Assembly (NCBI RefSeq): GCF_042453785.1
Contig: NC_091673.1
Location: forward strand, 26,526,501 to 26,590,500
DNA: 64,000 bases
Reading direction: 5' to 3'
Source of the DNA: Malus domestica
Lineage: Eukaryota; Streptophyta; Magnoliopsida; Rosales; Rosaceae
Each line of letters begins with the position of its first letter. Positions within the stretch are counted from its first letter, which is position 1. Positions 11,085 to 23,613 of this stretch are shown here, piece after piece. The translations under genes and the position numbers were made by a program. The notes under the pieces are model-generated. The model saw nothing but the letters and a program-made list of their open reading frames with translations. It had not been told where the DNA came from and searched no databases.

Positions 11085-11490
11085 TTGAATCCAATGTCTA
11101 ATATGGTAGGATCGAGCACCGTTGAGCTTCGCACGCCAGTTTTCAATGGAGAAAATTACGATTTCTGGAGTATTCGAATGAAAACCATTATGAAATCTCA
11201 TGGTCTGTGGGATCTTGTTGAAAATGGTTTCGATGGTCCAGATCCAAAGAATGAGAATGAGAAGATAGAATATGTAGATAAAAAGGAAAGGGATCGCTGG
11301 AGTGGAGAAGCTTACGATGACTGAAATCCTGATGAAGGATGCTCGCGCACTTGGGTTAATCCAAGGTGCTGTCTTAGATAAAATATTCCTCAGAATTGTG
11401 AACAAGGAAACCTTAAGGGGTGCTTGGGACATTCTGAAGCAAGAGTTCAGAGGACATAAGCAAGTAAGGAGCGTAAAATTGCAAGGTTTG
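11085..11490 (+). pseudogene. Copia 1 gag, N-terminal part
   Basis: Encodes the typical Copia gag start: a short leader, then FNGENYDFWSIRMKT and LWDLVENG, followed after a one-base frame change near 11310 by ALGLIQGAVLDKIF and AWDILKQEFRGHKQV. These are UBN2-type gag motifs. The frame is cut at the GTTTG target site where the Athila element inserted, and the same protein resumes at 20419 (LLREFEYTRMKD). Confidence 0.85.
11486..11490. repeat. Target-site duplication GTTTG of the Athila element (left; right copy 20414-20418)
   Basis: GTTTG occurs directly before the 5' LTR and directly after the 3' LTR. Removing one copy and the element rejoins the Copia gag reading. Confidence 0.95.
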
Positions 11491-12977
11491 TGATGAGTAG
11501 ATTTTATATTATATATTTTACCCTAAGCTTAGTATATTTTGGTTAATATATTGGAAGAATTTTGATACTTTGAATTGTATTTTCAATATAGGACTTTCGA
11601 CTTCCTCTGAAGCAAAATAGAACCAAATGGACGAATTTTAGAGTGATTCTAGTTGGAGGACGTTTGTGAGTCACTTAGCTTGATCGTATCAAAATTTGGG
11701 ATTTTTCCATCAAGCGGTTATTTTCTGGCGATAAAAGAAAGAAGCAGTGCGCAGTGCTGGAAAATAACGTTTTTGGGCTTAAATGGCGTTTTTGGAGCCT
11801 AAGATGACCTCGGATGGGTTCGTGGCCTTCTGGAGAAGTGTTCAGAATATTCCAAACATTACATCCAGCTATATTGGGCCAGTTTTGGAGCAGCTTATGG
11901 GTCCAAAACGTGGGTGTTCACATTTTAGGCGAATTTGACAATTTAATTTAGGGTTATGTTTCCTATTTTATTTAATTATTATTATTAGTTTCCTAGTGGG
12001 AAGAAAGGACCTGTTTTTGGGGTTTGTGAGGGGGTTTAGCAAATATATTGCTTGGCCGTCTACAGTTTTAGACGACGCTTTCTTTTATACAATTTTGGAG
12101 ACAGAGATAATTGTTAGGGTTTTGGAGACTTTTTGCTTGAAGGTGCTTTCAATCCTTTTCTTGAATATATTTTCTATGATTTCAATTATGAGTATGCGGA
12201 ACTAATTTCTTTTGCTAGGGCGAACCCTTGAGCCTTAGCATGAATATGTGATTTTTATTTAATTGCTTATGATTGATTGCATGCATACTTTGAATTGTTA
12301 ATCACCGGGATAAAAACTATCTAATTGTCTTAATGCCTGATCACCATTAGGATCTTTAGAAAAGTAATTTGATGCAATTTTGGTCGGAAGGTTCATTGAA
12401 ATTGACGCTGGCTTCTTGTGATTAATAATTGTAATTTCACTTAGGATGAATATCACGTCTTAAGGATTGCATGGTTTTTCAAAGGATTTTCATAAAGCAT
12501 AATGAGTCTTTCATGTTCAGATTTGATCCGAACGTCCGGACGAGTTGCATGTTAGATATACGTTCTATGTTGGAGGTTCCAAGTAGAATATGAATTAGGA
12601 AAATCTAACCTTCAAAGTGGCATGTATAGATCATAAGTAATGGGTAAAAATTCATAGGATTGCTAGGTGATGGTGGAACCCTAGTGTTTTCTTAATTTGA
12701 TTTCTCCCAAAACTGTTTTTTTTTTCTCTCTAGCTCTAATATTGGAGATTGTTTATTTTAATTCTTTAATTTCGTTTTTATTTTAATTAGGTTATAAAAT
12801 CAATCACCTGAACTTCTACTTTACAATAATTAAATGGAATCTGATTAGTTTCGAATTATTTAATAATCCCTGTGGAGACGACCTTGCGAGATCCGTTTAT
12901 ACTACAATAACCTTGTGATTCTTGCAAGTAAAATAGGAGATTTAAGCCCGTTCACATGAGTAGTAAAAATCCTATCA
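11491..12977 (+). repeat. 5' LTR of the Athila-like element
   Basis: 1487 bp, TG...CA ends. The full length repeats at 18886-20413 with few substitutions. Confidence 0.95.
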
Positions 12978-12983
12978 AGAAAA

Positions 12984-13001
12984 TGGCGCTGTTGCCGGGG
13001 A
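12984..13001 (+). other. Primer-binding site of the Athila-like element
   Basis: TGGCGCTGTTGCCGGGGA lies 6 bp after the 5' LTR. It differs by one base from TGGCGCCGTTGCCGGGGA, the site common in plant Athila/Tat Gypsy elements. Confidence 0.85.
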
Positions 13002-13142
13002 TTATTTAAAATAATCCCTACTAATCAGATTTTCAATTAGTTATTGCTGTTTATACATATAACAAAAAAAAATTAATTTTCGTTTTTATTTTATTTTTAC
13101 GGATTACAACAGTACAGCAGTGCAGATTTCAGAAATCTGTGC

Positions 13143-14960
13143 ATGGTCAGCACCCATTCAACAGTGCAGAAATTGATTCCACTTAATCCAGAACTTGAGC
13201 AGAATTTAAGGAGGAGACGCAGGGAGCAAATTTTGCAGTGGGTTCCTCCTCTGCAAGGAACTTTTCTACAGTCTTTAAATTCTGGAGACCTGCACAGTAA
13301 AGGAAAAATGACATTCGTTATTCCAGTGGCGGGTTTGCCTTTGGGTGATTCTTTAACAGTCCATACCACAAACATACCAAGTTGCATTACTTATCCGGCA
13401 GTGGAGGAAGGGTCTACATTTGAAATAAAGTAGCACATGTTGAATATTCTACTTTCATTTCATGGGTTATCATCTGACGATCCAAACATGCATATTGCAG
13501 AATTTTTAATGGGTTGCAAAAATATTTTGGTGAGGGGATTTTCAGCCGAATCTATTAAGCTTTGTTTGTTTCCATACACTCTAAAAGATCAAGCAAGGAG
13601 ATGGCTTCTCACACTCCCATCTGGAAGCATTACAACTTGGGCCCAACTCAGTGAAATTTTTTTAAACAAGTATTATCCAGCTTCGAAGACTCTTGACATG
13701 AGAACTCATATTTTATCATTTGCCCAAAAGCCAAATGAAGAGTTTCATGAGGAGTGGGAGCAGTTCAAAGAGTTGATTAGAAAATGTCCACATTCGGGTA
13801 TTAACACTACTGATCAAATGCATATATTTTTTAGAGGGTTAAATATGACTACAAAAACTCTTGTCAACACTTCATGCGGAGGTTTGTACAAAGATAAAAA
13901 TGCACAAGAGGCTTGTTTATTATTTGAAAAAATGGCAGCAGATACACAATAATGGGCAGTTGAGCAGCCACAATCTAGATCTGTTTTTGAGATGTCAAAT
14001 GGTTCACCATATGTGTCGGCACAAATTGAAAAAATGGAGAAAAAGCTTGAAAGATTTGATGCAAAATTTGACATGTTATTACAAAGAATTTTGGGTTCAC
14101 AGGTTGCTGTACAGCAGCCTTTACAAGCTGCCTGCAGCATTTGCAGCTTGACAAATCATGATTTTTTGAGCTGTCCACATAAAGATGCTTATCCAGAGTT
14201 TATAGCGGAGCAGGTTAATTCATTTAATAATTTTCAACGTCCCAGATATGACCCGTATTCAAATTTCTACAACTCAGGTTGGAGAGATCATCCTAATTCA
14301 AAGTGGGACAAAGATCAGCACTCTAGGCCTCAATTTCAACAGCAGGTACATCAACTTGCTGCACCTAAGGCTGCTTGGGAGGTTGCAATTGGAAAATTAG
14401 CAAATATTACCACTCACGAAATCCAAAATCTACATGCATCAATGAAAAATATGGAAAAACAAATTAGGCAGATTGCTGTGCAGGTTTCAGAAAGAGCTCC
14501 GGGTACATTTTCTAGTCAAACAGTACCTAATCCAAGAGGACGAGAAGAATGCAATGCTATACAGACTTTACAGTCTGGCAAAAGTTACAACAACAGACAT
14601 GAAAATTCTGTTGGAAATTCGCAGGCAGTAGAACTGCCTCAAACTACATCTGCAAATTTTACAGATTCTGAAATTTCTGCAGATTCTGGGCAGTCCTAAG
14701 ACAGATCCGAAAATACTGCAGAAGCTACCACAAAAACTGCAGAACGTGTTTATGAGCCTCCTATGCCTTATCCAGAAAGGTTAAAGCCTAAAGCTAAAGA
14801 TCAACAGTTGACAGATTTTATAAAGACTTTGGCTAAAGTTCAGATAAATCTTCCATTAATTGACATAATCAAGAACATTCCATCTTATGCCAAGTTTTTG
14901 AAGGATGTTTGCACAAAGAAAAAGAAGCTCGTTGATTTTGAAAAAGTGATTCTTACATAA
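13143..14960 (+). pseudogene. Athila-like gag
   Basis: Gag forms the cytoplasmic particle that packages the RNA. The reading runs through a basic N terminus, a retrotrans_gag domain (about 13440-13950, with LKDQARRWLLTLPSGSITTW, then FLNKYYPASKT and LSFAQKPNEEFHEEWEQF), a coiled-coil-like stretch (QIEKMEKKLERFDAKFD), a Cys/His piece (CSICSLTNHDFLSCPH) and a connector to protease. Single stops (13432-13434, 13950-13952, 14697-14699, 14958-14960) with otherwise clean coding suggest few inactivating changes. It continues into the protease at 14988. Confidence 0.85.
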
Positions 14961-14987
14961 CAATGTAGCGCAGTTCTATTACACAAG

Positions 14988-15461
14988 TTGCCCCCAAAGA
15001 AAAAAGATCCTGGGAGTTTTACTATTTCTTGTACTATTGGCAATTTTGATTTTAAAAGTGCTTTAATTGATTTAGGTGCTAATGTAAACGTAATGCCTTA
15101 TTCTGTTTTTAAATGTTTAGGTGAAGGAGAGCTGAAGCCAAACTCCAACATTATTCAATTGGTTGACCGTTCAATTACCTATCCTAGAGGGATCATTGAA
15201 GATGTTATTGTGAAGGTTGACAATTTATATTTACCAGCTGATTTTATGGTGTTGGACATGGATGAGGATTTGACAACGCCCATCATTTTGGGCCGCCCAT
15301 TCCTAGCAACAACCCGCACTCTTATTTATGTTGAAGCCGGAACATTAACATTCCGGGTTGAAGATCAAACTGTTGTTTTCAAGTTGTTTGAAGCAAGCAT
15401 ACATTCAAGTGATAAGTACGTGTTGATGCATTGGATGGTTTACCAAGTGCCGAGTTTATGA
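14988..15461 (+). pseudogene. Athila-like aspartic protease
   Basis: The retropepsin domain shows the active site LIDLGANVNVMPYSVFKCLG, with DLG where Athila proteases carry it, then RSITYPRGIIEDVIVKV, ADFMVLDMDED and PIILGRPFLATTRTLI. All these are in the expected order. The domain looks intact. Downstream, where RT should begin, the reading jumps after about residue 145 to an unrelated linker and then to the integrase tail, so roughly 2.5-3 kb of pol is missing. Confidence 0.85.
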
Positions 15462-15856
15462 GCAGATCATCAATTGACCATCTGTCCATAAAGCCTCCGA
15501 ATTTGACTCGAGATTCCATAAGTCCTAAACCACAGCAGCAAATGGTGCTACATGATGACCAGCCAATTAACACTATGAAAAAACATGAAAATTTGCCAGG
15601 CAGCCCAGATGTTAAGAAAATACAGCCTGGTAAAAAGGTGTGGCTGTTGAATACCAATTTCAAGTTAGTTCCAGGGAGACAAGAATCTCGGTGGAAAGGC
15701 CCTTATATGGTTAAGCAGGTTTTTCAAAACGGTAACGTGGACATTGAACCAGAAGGCAGGGGTTGTTTGCTCAAGGTCAAGAAATATGAACTAAAACCAT
15801 GCATAGGGAAATTTGGTGAAAGCGAGTCTTTGACTCTGAAGGCACCAGTGATCTAG
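15431..15856 (+). pseudogene. Athila-like integrase C-terminal remnant
   Basis: The segment IQPGKKVWLLNTNFKLVPG, RWKGPYMV and VDIEPEG matches the C-terminal GPF-type end of Gypsy integrase, normally found after the DDE core. The zinc finger and the three catalytic acids are absent. The first 50 codons are a linker with no clear homology, marking the deletion junction. A non-coding motif typical of the lineage follows 40 bp downstream. Confidence 0.75.
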
Positions 15857-18800
15857 CCACCGAAGTTCTGCAACGTCTAGCTACAGACTTAAAATAAAGC
15901 GCTTGTTGGGAGGCAACCCAATTTTTCTAAACTCTTTCCTTATTTTATTTTATTTTTTCGTTTGATTTTTTTTTATTATAAGTTAAATTTCTAGATGCAT
16001 ATATATATATATATACACCTAAGTTTTCAAAAAAAAAAAAAAAAAAAACAAACCATGAAAAATAAAAAAACATGTCGCTTTCTTTATTTATGCATGTTGA
16101 TTTTAACTTCGTTTTTAATATTCGCCTTTATTGGTTAATTGCAGGTTGAAAACATGGAAAATAAAGAGCGTCCTATGCTGGAATCCTGCACCCAGCAGCA
16201 AGTCTACGTTCACATCAACCACATTTAGAGCAGTCAACATAAAAAGTCATTCACAGATGCAAGTTTGGGGGGAGATTGTTGCAGATCCAGCACAGAGACA
16301 TAATTTTGAGCAGTTAATTTTCTGCAGCTCAGTTTTGCGATGCATGGAGGAGAAGCACAGTTAAATCACAGATCCATACACCACAAAACTGAGTACAACT
16401 TTTATTACCAGATCTACAACAATTCCACTTGCAAGGATATGAAATTTTACGTCCCAGATGCACTGATCTGGGCTCTTGGAAGCTTGTGTCGTTTTGTTTA
16501 TTGAAGCTGATTTTTGTCCATCCACTTTCCTTCCCATCGGTTTTATCATGGATTTGCCTTTCCTGCACAGTTCACAACAGAAAGACTAGTGACACTTTGA
16601 TTTTCATGATCCAGGTTCTATATCACTTAACACACAACATTGTGAAAGTCATTCTAGGTCTTTAGGGATGAGTGTATACCCTCCATATCGACAGATCAAG
16701 ACCTTTGCGAGGGGGTACTGAGGCTGCATGACTCGGGTCCGCGATGTCTTCAATGTTTGTTTTGTCTTTGCTATTGTTCAGCTTCCAGCTTGAGAACCTT
16801 TGCACCCTAACGCGATGTACATATTTTACATATGCCGAGTGAAGTTTATATGAGACATGCAGTAAGAGATTAGTTATGGAGGGTTGTGAGTTTACCTTTT
16901 TGTGTTTCGGATTTGAGCTAATCGAGTGTTGTTCTCCCTTTTGCCCATTATGTCTTCCGCGGATCCAACACCTCCTACACAAATCAGCCAAGCCTCTGTT
17001 AGTTTGGTTCTTTTCTGTATAAAACATCATCAGATGGATTACACAAGGCCAGGGGTGATGTTTACCTCAGTGGAACGATTGGAGCTTAAATGTGTCTACA
17101 TTTCCATGGTAGCACTTGATTTGGGTTGTTGCAGAAAAGAGTGTGTGGTTGCGTGGCTAAGGCTAAGGGTTTGTGTCGAGGTGCAAGAGAAGGGTAAACC
17201 ATTGAAGTCGAAATGGTGAATGTGGTGCAGCTAGGTTCTAAAATGTGAGAACGGGAGAGCCATTTCTGATTTTAGTGAAAGATAGGGCTAAAAAATAAAA
17301 AATAAAATGGAAGGTTTGTATGAAGAGGGATGCCGAACTAAGAAGACAATGGAGAGATTAAAAGCCTTTTCAGATTTTCTAGAGAGAGCTAGATGGGCAC
17401 ATGGGGTTAATCTTAACCCTTGATTTGGAATCCTATGGAGCTACCCTTCCTGATGCATGACACGGGAGTGCATCATCAGTTTTTTATGCTCCTTAGGACA
17501 CAGTTTGAAGAGAGGGGAGAGAGCCGTTTGGGCTCTGGGTTTGATGACTGACATGTACTGATGCTTGATGCCAATTTCAACACGGCATGCTAGCTGCATG
17601 CCTTTCAAAAAAGGGAATCCAATGTTTTCAAATGTTGGTGCACAGGTTTTGGTGCACATGTGCCGTGCACATGGACTTGGTGTGTGGTCCGGGTTCTCAA
17701 TGAAGTGGGCTCTTTGTGGCTTTTTATTTGGCTACCCATTTATTAACCAGCAACTTCATTTTCCAGCCCAGGTAATATCTTTCTTTTTCTTTGGTTTTGT
17801 TAATCATTTACACTTTTATAATTATTATATTTTAGTTTAAGTTTATTTCATTTTTGTCATGTTTCTTTTATTTTCCACACCTTGAGGACAACGTGTGAAA
17901 TAAGTTTGGGGGTGGGAAAGTAAAATTTTAGGATTTTAATTTTTTTGTCAAGTTAAAATTTTTCTTTTTAAGTTAATATCCATAGATTATTTTAAAAGTT
18001 GGAACAGATGGACATGGTGAAGATTAATCCCACAGTAGAGTCTTTTCTATTTATCGTTGCTTAGACACTAATTCATGAATTATACTTTGAACTTTGCACA
18101 TCACACCAACATGGTTTGTGGGGAGTGAGATTGAAACACTTACTTTTAGTCTAAGTTTATTTTTAATTTTTGTTTTAAGTAAAGTCAGTTATTATTGTGA
18201 ATAAAGTAATAATTGTCTCACCCGAGGTTTTGCCTAGTAACCGGGCCAGTCCTGCCTAATTAGCAGTGATTCTTGCGTCAAACGGTAGATTTTTGGCATG
18301 GGGCAGGGTGGTTAGTTGGTTTCGTAGCCTTTTCAGCTCGGGTTAATAAGTCCTTAGGGGTGTTCTACACCTAGTGCCCTAAAGCCCTAGTGGTTTGGGA
18401 GTCATTGACCTAAAGCTCGCTACATGGGTTGGATTGAAAGCTTAAGTGAACCGACATTGCACGACCACTACTGTTACTGAAAAAAAAAATGTTATAAATG
18501 AAAAAAAAAAAAGAGAAAAATTGAAGAGAAAAAGAAAATGAAAAATAGTTATATTTAAAGTTAGTATGTGTGAAAGTGTGAAATAAAGAATCACGAGAGG
18601 TAAGGGTTTTAGTTGAGTCTCCTTAACTATGTTGGTTCACTTTACACCAAAGGAAGTTTGTGAATTCTTTTCTAATTGATTCTAAATGGTTTAGACTCTG
18701 TGGTGGGATTAGTTGAAACTTTTGAAAAGATGTTCTAGTTTTTAAAATTTGCTATGGATTGCAACTTAAAGGTGGAAGTTTTGTCTTGGTTGAGTTTTAG

Positions 18801-18885
18801 CTAGTTGTCTAGTTTGTTAAGTTTTTATTTTTGTTTGAGTCTTGTTTTGCTTGAGGACAAGCAAAAAGCTAAGTTTGGGGGTATT
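15857..18885 (+). other. Non-coding 3' region of the Athila-like element, with two purine-tract motifs
   Basis: After pol comes AAAGCGCTTGTTGGGAGGCAA (15897-15917), a conserved post-pol motif of Athila-type elements. A poly-A run lies near 16029-16048. Two related motifs, TTGAGGACAACGTG...AAGTTTGGGGGTGGG (17881-17919) and TTGAGGACAAG...AAGTTTGGGGGTATT (18851-18885), are similar. The second abuts the 3' LTR and is the working polypurine tract. ORFs such as 16926-17219 show no recognisable family, and no envelope-like protein is seen. Confidence 0.75.
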
Positions 18886-20413
18886 TGATGAGTAGATTTT
18901 ATATTATATATTTTACCCTAAGCTTAGTATATTTTGGTTAATATATTGGAAGAATTTTGATACTTTGAATTGTATTTTCAATATAGGACTTTCGACTTCC
19001 TCTGGAGCAAAATAGGACCAAATGGACGAATTTTGGAGTGATTCCAGTTGGAGGACATTTGTGAGTCACTTAGCTTGATCGTATCAAAATTTGGGATTTG
19101 TTCATCAAGCGGTTATTTTCTGGCGATAAAAGAAAGAAGCAGTGTGCAGTGCTGGAAAATGACGTTTTTGGGCTTAAATGGTGTTTTTGGAGCCTAAGAT
19201 GACCTCGGATGGGTTCGTGGCCTTCTGGAGAAGTGTTCAGAATATTCCAAACATTAAATCCAGCTATATTGGGCCAGTTTTGGAGCAGCTTATGGGTCCA
19301 AAACGTGGGTGTTCAGATTTTAGGCGAATTTGACAATTTAATTTAGGGTTATGTTTCCTATTTTATTTAATTATTATTATTAGTTTCCTAGTGGGAAGAA
19401 ATGACCTGTTTTTAGGGTTTGTGAGGGGGTTTAGCAAATATATTGCTTGGCCGTCTACAGTTTTAGACGACGCTTTCTTTTATACAATTTTGGAGACAGA
19501 GATAATTGTTAGGGTTTTGGAGACTTTTTACTTGAAGGTGCTTTCAATCCTTTTCTTGAATATATTTTCTATGATTTCAATTATGAGTATGCGGAACTAA
19601 TTTCTTTTGCTAGGGCGAACCCTTGAGCCTTAGCATGAATATGTGATTTTTATTTAATGGTTCGCCCTAGCATGAATATGTGATTTTTATTTAATTGCTT
19701 ATGATTGATTGCATGCATACTTTGAATTGTTAATCACCGAGATAAAAACTATCTAATTGTCTTAATGCCTGATCACCATTAGGATCTTTAGAAAAGTAAT
19801 TTGATGCAATTTTGGTCGGAAGGTTCCCTGAAATTGACGCTGGCTTCTTGTGATTAATAATAATAATTTCACTTAGGATGAATATCACGTCTTAAGGATT
19901 GCATGGTTTTTCAAAGGATTTTCATAAAGCATAATGAGTCTTTCATGTTCAGATTTGATCCGAACGTCCGGACGGGTTGCATGTTAGATATACGTTCTAT
20001 GTTGGAGGTTCCAAGTAGAATATGAATTAGGAAAATCTAACCTTCAAAGTGGCATGTATTGATCATAAGTAATGGGTGAAAATTCATAGGATTGCTAGGT
20101 AATGGTGGAACCCTAGTGTTTTCTTAATTTGATTTCTCCCAAAACTGTTTTTTTTTTTTTTCTCTCTAGCTCTAATATCGCAGATTGTTTATTTTAATTC
20201 TTTAATTTCGTTTTTATTTTAATTAGGTTATAAAATCAATCACCTGAACTTCTACTTTACAATAATTAAATGGAATCTGATTAGTTTTGAATTATTTAAT
20301 AATCTCTGTGGAGACGACCTTGCGAGATCCGTTTATACTACAATAACCTTGTGATTCTTGCAAGTAAAATAGGAGATTTAAGCCCGTTCACATGAGTAGT
20401 AAAAATCCTATCA
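18886..20413 (+). repeat. 3' LTR of the Athila-like element, with a 37-bp internal duplication
   Basis: 1528 bp, matching the 5' LTR except for scattered substitutions, a longer T run (14 against 10) and a 37-bp direct duplication ending near 19694 (GCATGAATATGTGATTTTTA repeated). These two account for the 41-bp length difference. Confidence 0.95.
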
Positions 20414-21183
20414 GTTTGCTTCGAGAATTTGAATACACTCGTATGAAAGATAGTGAATCCTTATCTATGTATCTTGCTAGACTGTTTAATATAATGAATC
20501 AAATGAAGAGTTATGGTGAGAATCTGACTAGAGAGAGAGTTGTGCAAAAATTATTGATTAGTTTGGCTATATCATATGATCCTATTAGCTCTGTGATTGA
20601 ACACTCTAAAGACCTTGAAACTCTTGAGGTTTAAAAGGTAACTGCTTCTCTGAAAAGCTTTGAGCTCAGATTGGATAGACATGCTGAAAACTCCATAGAG
20701 AAGGCTTTTACAAGTCTAAATGTAGGAGGTAAAAATCCTAAGGGTGGAGGTTATTCTGGAAATCAAAAATTTCAGAAAAACTGAAAATCCAAAGGAAAGA
20801 AATGGGATAATAAGCCTAATTTCACTCCCAAACCAAATGTCCCTCATGATTGAAACAAAAAAGCTTGTAAACACTATGATAAATTGCATTATGGCAAGTG
20901 TTGGTTTGAAGGGAAGCCTAAATGCACAGGTTGTGGGAAGTTTGGGCATATGCTCAGAGATTGCAATGGAAATAAAGGTGTACAGAAGGTGAACTATGCA
21001 AATCAAATAGAAGAAACTGGTTCCTTATTCTATGTATGCAATGTTGTGACAGATGTGAAGGTGAACCACTTATGGTACATTAATAGTAGTTGTAGTAACC
21101 ACGTGATAGGTGATGAAAGGTTGCTAGTTAATATTCAAAGAACTTTGACTTCCAAAGTGAAGATGGGAATTGGAGAAATTGTT
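20414..21183 (+). pseudogene. Copia 1 gag C-terminal part and zinc knuckle, start of protease
   Basis: Continues the gag interrupted at 11490: LLREFEYTRMKDSES, then ARLFNIMNQMKSYGE and a zinc knuckle CTGCGKFGHMLRDC (about 20926-20967). Stops and a frame change occur near 20632 and 20783. The protease motif follows as WYINSSCSNHVIGD, where the expected catalytic Asp-Ser-Gly is Asn-Ser-Ser, so the protease is inactive. Confidence 0.85.
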
Positions 21184-21186
21184 TAG

Positions 21187-22330
21187 GTGGCAGGAAAGGG
21201 AACTCTAGTGATAGAGACCAAATTAGGAAGGAAGCACATTCAAGAAGTGATGCTTGTTCCTGGACTTGAAGAGAATCTTCTTAGTGTTGGACAAATGATG
21301 GAGCATGGGTATTATCTGGTGTTTGGAGGAAATGTAGTGAATATCTTCGATGGCTGGTCCCTTGACAATCTTGTAGTTAGAGTGCAAATGACAAACAATA
21401 AATGTTTTCCCCATACTTTTATGCCTGCAAATCAGTTGGCCTTGAAGTCAAGTGTAACACACTGTTTGTATATATGGCACAAGAGATTTGGGCATCTAAA
21501 TGACAGAAGCATGAAATTGCTTAAAGATCAAGAAATGGTTCATGGGTTGCCTCATTTGGAGAAGACTTCTATTATGTGTGAGGGTTGTATGCTAGGGAAG
21601 CACTATACAGACTCTTTTCCATCAAAATCTACTTGGAGAGCTAAACTTCCATTGGAATTGGTTCATACAGACATCTAGACCAATGCAAATTGAATTTATC
21701 TCTGGAAATAGGTACTTTCTGTTGTTCACAGACGATTGTACTATAATGACATGGGTGTACTTTCTTAGGAACAAATCAAATGCATTTGAATGTTTCAAAA
21801 AGTTCAAAGCTATGACTGAGCTACAGTGTGGATATAAGGTGAAATGTCTAAGAGGTGATAGAGGTGGAGAGTTTATGTCAAATGAATTTAACAAGTATTG
21901 CAATGAGCTTGGAATTCAAAGACAATTAACTATGGCATACTCTCCTCAACAGAATGGAGTGGTTGAGAGGAATAATAGAACTATGGTGTAAATGTCAAAG
22001 TGTATGAACACTATAGTCTATATACTTAATAGATGTCCTTCTAAGTCTCTTAAGAAAATAACGCCATTTGAAGCATACATTGGCAGAAAACCAAGCATTG
22101 CACAGTTGAAAGTCTTTGGATCACTATGCTATGTGCACATCTCTACAACACTAAGGCATAAGCTTGAAGAAAACAGTCACAAATGCATTTTTGTGGGTTA
22201 TGGACTCTGTGAGAAAGGGTACAAGTTATTTGATCCAAGTTCCAGAAAGATCATCTTGTCCAGAGATGTAGTCTTTGATGAAAATGCATCATGGAAGTGG
22301 GAGAACACTGAGAGAAGTGAAATGAGAGTT
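21187..22330 (+). pseudogene. Copia 1 integrase
   Basis: Shows the GAG_pre-integrase zinc-binding segment (IWHKRFGHLNDRSM and MCEGCMLGKHYTDSF). The integrase core has the three catalytic acids in VHTDI, LRGDRGGEFMSNEF and SPQQNGVVERNNRTM. The C-terminal region is KVFGSLCYVHI and KCIFVGYGLCEKGYKLFDP. Stops at 21676-21678 and 21989-21991 and a missing stretch after HTDI break it. Order protease-integrase-RT is diagnostic of Copia. Confidence 0.9.
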
Positions 22331-22499
22331 CCTATGATTGCTGAGGGTCAAATGGCAGGATGCAATGAAGGACATAAGCAATTTGAAGTCAGTGAACCAA
22401 GTCAATCCTTGGATACATCAACTCAAGTGGATGAAGTTATTACACCACTGAGTGAGGAAGTTCTTGGAGGCCCTCAAGCAATCGATCACACACCACAAA

Positions 22500-23613
22500 A
22501 ATGGAGAAGCATCAATGAGATCATGGCACAATGTAACATGTGCATTGTGGAACCAGAGAACTATAAAGAAGCAGTTCTAGATAAGTCATGGAAGGATGCA
22601 ATAAAATCTAAGCTGGAAATGATTAAGAAAAACAACACATGGGAGCTAGTTGACAGACCATTTGACAAGCCAATCATTGGTGTTAAGTGGGTCTATTAAG
22701 CCAAGTTGAATCTTGATGGACCTGTGCAAAAGAACAAGGCTAGACTGGTGGCAAAAGGCTACTCCCAAAGCCTGGGATAGACTACAATGAGACATTTGCT
22801 CCAGTGGCAAGGTTAAACACAATCAGGACATTAATAGCTCTTGCTACACATAAGGAATGAAGCTTGTACCAGTTAAATGTAAAGTCTGCCTTTTTGAATG
22901 GAGTCTTGAAGGAAAAAGTTTATGTTGAGCAGCCACAAAGGTTTGTGAATGAGAGTGAAGAAACCAAGGTGTATAGGTTGAACAAGGCTTTGTATGGGCT
23001 GAAGCAAGATCCTAGAGCCTGGTATGATGAGATAGACTCCTAGTTTACTTGCAAGATTCATGCATAACCCCACAAAGAAACATACGGGAATATCCTAAAG
23101 AGTGTTGAGATACATTCAGGGCACTCTTGATTTTGGAATTGAATTTGTGAAAGGAAAGACAACCACTCTAATTGGCTACTATTATAGTGACTGGGCAAGA
23201 AGTGAAGACGATATGAGAAGCTACATCAAACAAAACACAGTGGCATTGTCCACTACAGAAGCATAATATGTTAATGCTGCAGAAGCTACATCAAAGGCAA
23301 AATGGCTAAGATTTGTGCTTGAAGACTTTGGGGAGGAACAAGTGGAAGGCACACCAATTCTGTGTGATAACACATTTGCCATAGCAATGGCAAAGAATCC
23401 AGTTCTCCACCAGAGAACTAGACACATCAGTTGAAAGTTCAATTTCATCAGAGAAGCCATTCAAGTAAAGGAAATTGAACTGATTTATTGTAAAACAGAA
23501 GACCAGATTGCTGATATCCTAACTCAAGCTTTGCCAAAGGATCCGTTTGTTTGTTTGAGAGGATTGGTTGGTGTGAAATCAGCTAAAGGGTTAGAAGGGA
23601 ATGTTGATGTGTA
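22500..23613 (+). pseudogene. Copia 1 reverse transcriptase and RNase H, RT core deleted
   Basis: RT begins with WKDAIKSKLEMIKKNNTWELV, then VKWVY and [10 protein letters not shown], with several stops and frame changes. After a segment reading YDEIDS (near 23035) the sequence jumps to KRVLRYIQGTLDFG-like residues at about 23095. The palm with the catalytic YVDD is therefore deleted. RNase H follows (YYYSDWARSEDDM, VALSTTEA, LCDNTFAIAMAKNPV, TEDQIADILTQALP). The stop at 23611-23613 lies about 12 bp inside the 3' LTR, so pol ends within the LTR. Confidence 0.85.

Larger units (their letters stand above)
11491..20413 (+). mobile_element. Athila-like Gypsy element with deleted polymerase, 8.9 kb
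   Basis: Near-identical LTRs (11491-12977 and 18886-20413, both TGATGAG...CCTATCA) are flanked by a perfect 5-bp duplication. The internal order is primer-binding site, gag, protease and then only the tail of integrase. Reverse transcriptase, RNase H and the integrase core are missing. A 3 kb non-coding 3' region with two purine-tract motifs follows. The protease sequence and the AAGCGCTTGTTGGGAGGCAA motif after pol are features of the plant Athila lineage. High LTR similarity with an intact duplication means late insertion, so the polymerase must have been supplied in trans. Confidence 0.9.

Noticed and set aside
12984..13001. A tRNA gene
   Set aside because: It is only an 18-base primer-binding site; no cloverleaf surrounds it. 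No tRNA, rRNA or CRISPR array was seen anywhere in the window.
16926..17219. An envelope-like gene in the Athila 3' region
   Set aside because: No signal peptide plus membrane anchor pattern and no continuous frame longer than 100 codons.
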